A stretch of DNA of 17,967 nucleotides from an uncultured Flavobacterium sp. (GTDB lineage: Bacteria > Bacteroidota > Bacteroidia > Flavobacteriales > Flavobacteriaceae): contig NZ_CAMLIX010000095.1 in NCBI RefSeq assembly GCF_946479975.1, positions 1 through 17,967 on the forward strand. Direction: 5' to 3'. Below, piece after piece: positions 13,124 through 17,967 of this stretch. The notes below the pieces were generated by a model. It had not been told where the DNA came from and searched no databases. It saw only the letters and a list, made by a program, of their open reading frames with translations. Within the stretch, counting starts at the first letter, position 1. Every line of letters starts with the position of its first letter. The translations under genes were made by a program, and so were the position numbers.

Positions 13124-13342
13124 TTAAATACGATTTAATAATTTATATATCAAAAATACAATTCCAAAAGCCACTGCGATTAATACCGACAACAATAACA
13201 GGAATGAAATGAAACCTCTTATTCGTTCACCTAAATATTCATTTCTATCTGTAAACTTTTCAAAATAAGTTTTAATTAAATTTGGAATTTCACCTGCCTT
13301 TGAAGCATTATCGAGTAAATCAAAAAAATCCAGAAATCCCAT
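13124..13342 (-). CDS. Small single-helix membrane protein between purK and purE, unrecognised
   Basis: 72 residues: an amphipathic N-terminal half (MGFLDFFDLLDNASKAGEIP, FEKFTDRNEYLGERIRGFIS) and one membrane helix (FLLLLSVLIAVAFGIVFLIYKLL, about 47-69). I do not recognise a family. The ATG at 13342 lies 56 bp after the purK stop, and the stop lies 80 bp before the purE ATG, so the three genes may be co-transcribed. The composition looks coding and the frame has a proper start, but the gene is small and could be a local acquisition. Confidence 0.65.
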   Translation of the reverse strand: MGFLDFFDLLDNASKAGEIPNLIKTYFEKFTDRNEYLGERIRGFISFLLLLSVLIAVAFGIVFLIYKLLNRI

Positions 13343-13398
13343 TTGTAATGTTTTTGTTTAAGTTAAGAAAAGTTCGACTACGGACTAACTTCTAGGGA

Positions 13399-14553
13399 CT
13401 AGTTACTAATAACTCGAATAGTATTCTTAACTTCTTCAGCAATTCGTCTTGCTTCCTGCATATTTTCATTTACAATCGTAACGTGACCCATTTTTCTAAA
13501 AGGGCGCGTTTGTTTTTTACCGTAAATATGAGGAGTTACACCATTCCATCCTAAAATGGTTTCGATGTTTTCATAGACCACATCTCCAGAATGACCTTCG
13601 GCACCAACTAAATTGACCATAATTCCAGCCACTTTGCTGTAGGTGTTTCCTAACGGAAGATCTAAAATGGCGCGTAAATGATTTTCGAATTGTGAAGTAT
13701 AACTTGCTTCAATAGAATAATGACCTGAATTGTGCGGACGTGGCGCTACTTCGTTTACCAAAATTTCGTCTTCGTTGGTTTGGAACATTTCAACTGCTAA
13801 AAGTCCAACATGATTGAATTTTTCAGAAACGTTTAAAGCAATTGCTCTAGCTTTTTCAGCTACTTTTTCGTCGATTCTAGCCGGGCAGATTACATATTCT
13901 ACTTGGTTCGCTTCTGGATGAAATTCCATTTCTACAACCGGATAGGTTTTAATTTCTCCTGATGGATTTCTAACTACAATTACCGCCAATTCGTTTTTGA
14001 ACGGAACCATAGTTTCAGCAATACATTCTACATTTGGAAGATTCTCTAAATCTGAAATCTGGCGAATTACTTTTACACCATTTCCGTCATATCCAAATTC
14101 AGAGCATTTCCATACAAAAGGCATCTCGACTCCGCTCGATGTGACAGCAGTTTTTAGATTTTCTAAATTTTCAAATCTTTCAAATGGTGCAGTTGGAATG
14201 TTATTTTCGGTATAAAACTGCTTTTGAACACCTTTATTCTGAATTCCTTTTAAGGTTTTTGGAGATGGATATACTTTTAGACCTTCGTTTTCTAATTGCG
14301 TTAAAGCTTCAAGGTTAACCAATTCGATTTCGAAAGTCAAAACATCGACTTGTTTTCCGAAATTATACACCGTATCATAATCCATTAAATCACCTTGAAA
14401 GAATTTATTACAAGCAATTTTGCTAGGCGCTTCGTCGCTTGGATCAAGAACGTAAGTTTGTATATCAAATTTTCTAGTGTCGAACAAAAGCATTTTACCT
14501 AATTGTCCGCCGCCTAATATTCCTAATTTAAAATCAGAAGAAAAATAATTCAT
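13399..14553 (-). CDS. purK: N5-carboxyaminoimidazole ribonucleotide synthase (ATP-grasp)
   Basis: Uses ATP and bicarbonate to carboxylate AIR to N5-CAIR, feeding PurE. From the ATG at 14553 the protein has 384 residues, the family's usual length. It shows the N-terminal nucleotide-binding LGILGGGQLGKML (10-22), ATP-grasp residues in FVWKCSEFGYDGNGVKVI and the metal/active-site strand EVAPRPHNSGHYSIEA, followed by TSQFENHLRAILDLPLG. The frame also reaches a TTG at 14601, but that codon is part of the -33 promoter box, so the ATG is right. Confidence 0.97.
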   Translation of the reverse strand: MNYFSSDFKLGILGGGQLGKMLLFDTRKFDIQTYVLDPSDEAPSKIACNKFFQGDLMDYDTVYNFGKQVDVLTFEIELVNLEALTQLENEGLKVYPSPKTLKGIQNKGVQKQFYTENNIPTAPFERFENLENLKTAVTSSGVEMPFVWKCSEFGYDGNGVKVIRQISDLENLPNVECIAETMVPFKNELAVIVVRNPSGEIKTYPVVEMEFHPEANQVEYVICPARIDEKVAEKARAIALNVSEKFNHVGLLAVEMFQTNEDEILVNEVAPRPHNSGHYSIEASYTSQFENHLRAILDLPLGNTYSKVAGIMVNLVGAEGHSGDVVYENIETILGWNGVTPHIYGKKQTRPFRKMGHVTIVNENMQEARRIAEEVKNTIRVISN

Positions 14554-14570
14554 TTTGAGTTGTGTTTTTG

Positions 14571-14602
14571 CAAAGATACTTTTTAATCTTTTTTTAGCCA
14601 AA
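14571..14602 (-). promoter_or_regulatory. purK promoter
   Basis: TTTG (14599-14602) and TATCTTTG (14571-14578) on the minus strand are 20 bp apart, a perfect match to the Bacteroidota consensus. The predicted start site near 14565 gives a leader of about 12 nt to the ATG at 14553. Confidence 0.75.
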
Positions 14603-14644
14603 ATTTAGTTTTTCGCCACGAATTCACGAATTGTATTTTAAAGT

Positions 14645-14807
14645 TTTGCCACTGATTAAAAGGATTCAAAATGATTTTTTTAAGTTGCCACGAATTACAC
14701 AAATTCGCACGAATTTTTTCAAGTAAATTAATTAGTGGAAATTAGTGTAATTCGTTGCAAAAAAACAAAGTATAAAATCATTTTGAATCCTTTTAATCTG
14801 TGGCAAA
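14645..14807. repeat. Nested foldback element with 34-nt outer arms
   Basis: The outer arms at 14645-14678 (starting TTTGCCACTGATTAAAAGGA) and 14774-14807 are inverted repeats matching at 33 of 34 positions. Inside is a second, weaker pair: TTGCCACGAATTACACAAAT from 14685 and its relative ending at 14760, of the same family as the outer arms at 3934-4145. A single half copy (CGCCACGAATTCACGAATTG) sits at 14614-14633. The element fills the gap between the gene at 14814-15365 and the purK promoter and ends 6 bp from the former's stop codon. Confidence 0.88.
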
Positions 14808-14813
14808 CAAAAC

Positions 14814-15365
14814 CTATTTTATTTTCTTCAAAACTTCTTTAGCGACAGCTTTGTAAGCGGCAGAATGATCTCCAAAATCTTTGTCAATTATAACTTTTAA
14901 TTCGGGATGAATCCAGTCGTAGTAGTTTCCTAAAATGAATAAAGTTCTAATTGAATAGGCTTTTGTAGCCACTTTTACATCATTAATTAACCAATCAAAA
15001 GACGCTTCTATGCAATTTTGAAGATTTTCTTCAGAAAGTTTAATGCAGTTTTCGTTTTTCTTGTAATGTGATTTTACCAAAAGCTGAACCACTTTTGCAA
15101 TTGGACGAATCGAACTTTCATCTTTTAAAATTTTCAAATTCGAACAGAAAAAATCAAGATGAGGCTGCAGCCAAAGCAATTCTTCGTAAGAAACAAACTC
15201 TAAAATCCAGCAGGCTTTATGATGGTTTTTATTTTCGGGTGAGAAACAAATGGAAATCAATTCGCCAAAAAGATTAGGATTCTCCAAAACATCCTGCGCT
15301 GCTTTTAGACGGTTTTCTCTATAAGCATTAACGTAATCCAGTTTTTTTTGTAATTCAGACGGCAT
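14814..15365 (-). CDS. All-helical (HEAT/ARM-like) protein, function unknown
   Basis: 183 residues, soluble, nearly all predicted helix. Stretches such as LFGELISICFSPENKNHHKA, CWILEFVSYEELLWLQPHLD, IAKVVQLLVKSHY, VATKAYSIRTLFILGNYY and AAYKAVAKEVLKKIK look like paired helices of HEAT or ARM repeats, which usually bind other proteins. There are no catalytic motifs. Start codon ATG at 15365, 26 bp after the TonB receptor's stop on the same strand, so it may be co-transcribed. I recall similar small proteins in Flavobacterium labelled adenylosuccinate lyase, but nothing here resembles PurB. Confidence 0.78.
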   Translation of the reverse strand: MPSELQKKLDYVNAYRENRLKAAQDVLENPNLFGELISICFSPENKNHHKACWILEFVSYEELLWLQPHLDFFCSNLKILKDESSIRPIAKVVQLLVKSHYKKNENCIKLSEENLQNCIEASFDWLINDVKVATKAYSIRTLFILGNYYDWIHPELKVIIDKDFGDHSAAYKAVAKEVLKKIK

Positions 15366-15391
15366 CGTTCTAGCGGTATTTAAATACTTAG

Positions 15392-17494
15392 CTAAAATAC
15401 ATAATTTAATGAGATAATTCCGTAGTAATTTATTGGTAAACCGGGATAATAGAATCTGGGTTGCGCATTTCCTACACCTGTTGCGTTGGTCAAAATCATC
15501 GAAGCATATTTTTCATTGGTCACATTATTAATTCCCGCATCGAGATGTGTTGTTAAACCCGATAAAATTTCAAATTGATAACCTGTTTTTAAATTCAATA
15601 AAGAATAAGAATCAGAAAAATTAGCATTTGAATCGTTCATCGGAATTTTATCTGTGAACTGGAAATCGGCTGAAAAATAAAATCCTGAATTGGTATTGAA
15701 ATTAAAACCTGCGCTCGCCGTATTGGCAGGAACTCCAGTTAATTTGTTTCCAGAAAAATCATTTCCGTTATCTACAAATTCCTTGAATTCATAATTTCCG
15801 ATTGATGTTCTGATGTATGAATTTAAATTAAAACTTCGATTGATTGTCCAATTGTGTTTCAATGCAATTTCGATTCCTTCATGAAACGTTTTTCCGGCAT
15901 TTACACCTTCGTATTGATCGTCTCCAATTCTTTTGGCGACCAATAAATCTTTAATTTCCATTCGATAAATTGCAACTTCTGCATATAATTTTTTTCTGAA
16001 AAGATGCATTTTACTTCCCAATTCAAAATTATATCCCGTTTCTGGCTTTATGTTCTGATTGATATTTCCTGTACTTGTTAAGGTTTCTTCAGTCGCAGGA
16101 AGAGAAAATCCACGGCTTGCAGAAAAGTAAAATGTCTGAATTTCATTTGGCTTGAACAAAAAAGAAAACTGTGGCGAAAAAATCCCATCATAACTATAAT
16201 CTTTCATCGGATTATTCGCGGAAGCGGAAAAATCATTCTGAAGTTCAAATTTGGTTTTGTTATAATTTAAACCTGCCTGAATCTCAAATCTGTCCGAAAG
16301 CAAAGTTCTAATTTGCGAAAAAACATTATAAAAATGCCTTTTCTGATCGGTTGCCGAAAGCTGATCGCCTTGCAGACTTCCGTTTCCATTATTTTGCTGA
16401 TACAAATTTTCAAAAGTATTACCGCTGTAAGTATCTCTGAAATATTCAATTCCGCCGATAAATTCATTCTTGATTTTTCCGATTTTAAAATCACCAGAAA
16501 ATTGAGTTCGTACGCCCGAAGAAAAAGTATATTGGCGCAAAACATCAAAAGGACGCGGTTCGTTGCTGTCTTTATAATTAAGGAAAATCGAAGTTGAATT
16601 ACTCAAATGATCGTTAATTTTAAAATCATACGCCAATCCGCCCAAAGTCGATTTGTATTCTTTATAACCTTGTGAAGCAACCCAAGTCGGTGCGCCCGCC
16701 TGCGGATTATTTTCGAAAGTCGTTTTGTTAATCGAACTCGGAATGTATGCTTTCACGTAAGTGTAATTCGAAAAATAAGTCAGCTTGCTGTTTTTCTTTC
16801 GGAATAATTCGCCGCCAAGCGTAATTCCTTCGCGATTATAAGCGCTATTTTGTCGCCAGCCGTCGGTTTTTAAATTATGATAACTCAGATTTAGAGAAGA
16901 ACTTTTTTCATTCAAATCAAAACTTATTCTGTTTTTCAATAATCCGTAAGAACCAAAAACAGAACTGACTTCAGCCTGATAATTTTCTTTTTTTAAGGTT
17001 TGAGGAGAAATCAAAATTGCTCCGCCCAATCCAGCGCCATAAACACTCGAAAGCGGCCCTTTTATAATTTCTATTTGATTGATGTTCTGAAGATCAATAT
17101 CGTCAATTACCGTTTCGCTGTTTCCAGAAGTCAACGGAATGCTTCCATAAAAGGCTCTGATTTTATTGGTTCCATAAGGAGTTCGCGCGCCAATTCCGCG
17201 AATCGAAATTCGGGTTGTCGTAATATTAGAAGATTGCATAAAAACACCGGGAATAGTGTTAATGACATTGCTTATGTCTGTAGTATTATTTCGAAGTAAT
17301 TCTTTTTCGGATAAAATGCCAATCGAAGCTGGACTGTTTTGCAAATCCCGATTAATATGAAGCGGACTTATTAATACTTCATTCAGTTTTTGAGTTTTAA
17401 CCGAATCAATATTTTGGACTTCTTTTTCTTGTGCCGTTATGCTTTGCAAAACCATACACACAAGAATAAGAAAACCGTATTTTTTTAAAAGCAT
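15392..17494 (-). CDS. TonB-dependent outer membrane receptor
   Basis: A 700-residue outer-membrane transporter. The signal peptide is MLLKKYGFLILVCMVLQSITA (1-21), a likely TonB box is NEVLIS (38-43), and the plug domain runs from about 50 to 165 (NSPASIGILSEKELLRNN, VINTIPGVFMQ, ISIRGIGARTPYG, QIEIIKGPLSSVYGAGLGGA). The rest is the beta barrel, ending in NYVF with the usual terminal Phe. It lacks the carboxypeptidase-like N-terminal domain and any SusD partner, so it is more like a siderophore or metal receptor (FecA/FhuE style) than a polysaccharide SusC. The substrate cannot be read from sequence. A CACATAG foldback lies 30 bp upstream of its ATG. Confidence 0.94.
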   Translation of the reverse strand: MLLKKYGFLILVCMVLQSITAQEKEVQNIDSVKTQKLNEVLISPLHINRDLQNSPASIGILSEKELLRNNTTDISNVINTIPGVFMQSSNITTTRISIRGIGARTPYGTNKIRAFYGSIPLTSGNSETVIDDIDLQNINQIEIIKGPLSSVYGAGLGGAILISPQTLKKENYQAEVSSVFGSYGLLKNRISFDLNEKSSSLNLSYHNLKTDGWRQNSAYNREGITLGGELFRKKNSKLTYFSNYTYVKAYIPSSINKTTFENNPQAGAPTWVASQGYKEYKSTLGGLAYDFKINDHLSNSTSIFLNYKDSNEPRPFDVLRQYTFSSGVRTQFSGDFKIGKIKNEFIGGIEYFRDTYSGNTFENLYQQNNGNGSLQGDQLSATDQKRHFYNVFSQIRTLLSDRFEIQAGLNYNKTKFELQNDFSASANNPMKDYSYDGIFSPQFSFLFKPNEIQTFYFSASRGFSLPATEETLTSTGNINQNIKPETGYNFELGSKMHLFRKKLYAEVAIYRMEIKDLLVAKRIGDDQYEGVNAGKTFHEGIEIALKHNWTINRSFNLNSYIRTSIGNYEFKEFVDNGNDFSGNKLTGVPANTASAGFNFNTNSGFYFSADFQFTDKIPMNDSNANFSDSYSLLNLKTGYQFEILSGLTTHLDAGINNVTNEKYASMILTNATGVGNAQPRFYYPGLPINYYGIISLNYVF

Positions 17495-17524
17495 AAATTT
17501 TAATTACAATTTTGGAATTTAATT

Positions 17525-17670
17525 TTAACACATAGAAACATAGAATTGATTGAGGCAAAAAAGGCGTTTCACTTATTTAAATTCACATAGTCCTGAAACA
17601 TCAGAATGTGTAAACGAGTCTTCTTAAAATCAACTTTAATACTAAAAAATCTATGTCTCTATGTGTTTAA
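17525..17670. repeat. AACACATAGAAACATAG foldback element, copy 2
   Basis: The left arm TTAACACATAGAAACATAG (17525-17543) is identical to the arm of copy 1 at 4997-5015. The right arm at 17651-17670 differs from a perfect complement by one substitution and one inserted T. The internal blocks AAAAAAGGCGTTTCACT and ATTCACATAG are also shared. The middle is diverged: the inner hairpin of copy 1 is weaker here. It has the same orientation as copy 1 and a similar distance to the downstream start codon. Confidence 0.9.
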
Positions 17671-17709
17671 AATATTTAGGGATTTGGATATTAAAAATGA
17701 AAATATTTA

Positions 17710-17775
17710 TTAACCGCAAATTGCGCAAATTCACACAAATTAATTTTTGCGGAAATTTGTGTAATTTGTGGTTAA
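17710..17775. repeat. TTAACCGCAAATT foldback element
   Basis: The left arm begins TTAACCGCAAATTGCGCAAA (17710-17734) and pairs with 17751-17775, which ends AATTTGTGGTTAA; most of the 25 positions match. It lies 9 bp after the stop codon of the sugar dehydrogenase gene on the minus strand, where it could shape the 3' end of that mRNA. Confidence 0.8.
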
Positions 17776-17784
17776 AAGAATTAA

Positions 17785-17967
17785 TTATTTATTCGCAGTT
17801 ACCTTCCAAATCGTATTACCACTATCATCATTCACTAATAGCGATCCGTCATTCATAACGGTTACTGCAACTGGACGTCCGTAAACTTCTGCTTTATTTT
17901 CATCAGAAATAAAACCAGTTAAAAAATCTTCTGGTTTTCCCGAAGGTTTTCCGTCTTTAAAAGGAAC
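17785..17967 (-). CDS. PQQ-dependent sugar dehydrogenase family protein, C-terminal fragment
   Basis: Only the last 60 residues are in the window: it begins VPFKDGKPSGKPEDFLTGFI and ends NTIWKVTANK. The segment YGRPVAVTVMNDGSLLVNDD is the last blade of the soluble glucose/sorbosone-dehydrogenase beta-propeller (family pattern GRPxxVxxxxDGSLLVxDDxxxxIYRI). Full-length members oxidise sugars with PQQ in the periplasm; whether this one binds PQQ cannot be judged from the fragment. The stop is TAA at 17785-17787. Confidence 0.85.
   Translation of the reverse strand, partial: VPFKDGKPSGKPEDFLTGFISDENKAEVYGRPVAVTVMNDGSLLVNDDSGNTIWKVTANK

Noticed and set aside
13343..13398. Near-repeats GACTAACTTCTAGG and GACTAGTTACTA between purK and the small gene
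   Set aside because: Short, imperfect and without a second copy elsewhere in the window.

Overview
The window looks like chromosomal DNA of a Flavobacterium or close relative (Bacteroidota, Flavobacteriia). It is AT-rich. Recognisable promoters have the Bacteroidota form TTTG-N18-20-TAnnTTTG rather than the E. coli form, clear Shine-Dalgarno sequences are missing, and the proteins (GcvP, PurE/PurK, M3 peptidase, TonB receptor, UbiA-like protein) read as flavobacterial. The genus is inferred from style and gene content, not from a database search.

Layout. 1-847: 5' part of gcvP (minus). 1041-1856: UbiA-like membrane protein (plus). 1857-2354: no gene, but three kinds of palindromic or structured repeat. 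2355-6791: six minus-strand genes read in the order GbsR/MarR-type regulator, small four-helix membrane protein, DUF2071 protein, DCC-type thiol-disulfide protein with a membrane domain, TIGR01777 epimerase and SRPBCC protein, with repeats in the gaps. 6928-8190: CPA1 Na+/H+ antiporter (plus) with promoter and terminator. 8402-8996: HicA-HicB toxin-antitoxin pair. 9015-9674: SanA/YdcF-like protein (minus). 9821-11848: M3 metallopeptidase (minus). 11885-12399: antitoxin plus a ParE/RelE toxin gene broken by an in-frame TGA at codon 5. 12558-14553: purE, a small membrane protein gene and purK (minus). 14814-17494: an unrecognised helical protein and a TonB-dependent receptor (minus). 17785-17967: the end of a PQQ-type sugar dehydrogenase gene (minus).

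How the genes relate. purK and purE supply the two-step bacterial route from AIR to CAIR. The regulator at 6288-6791 probably controls its own cluster: two inverted repeats of the form AAACTTTCA-N8-TGAAAnTT lie in its promoter and directly in front of the next gene. The two toxin-antitoxin loci each have an inverted repeat at the promoter that fits autoregulation; one locus looks intact and the other has lost its toxin.

The most distinctive feature is the density of intergenic foldback repeats of at least seven families. Nearly all occur as inverted pairs, and several pairs enclose another pair of a different family. I see no transposase, integrase, CRISPR array, tRNA or rRNA, and no intact novel defence system. 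The best candidates for something undescribed are the repeat system, the regulator-operator cluster and the nonsense-mutated toxin.
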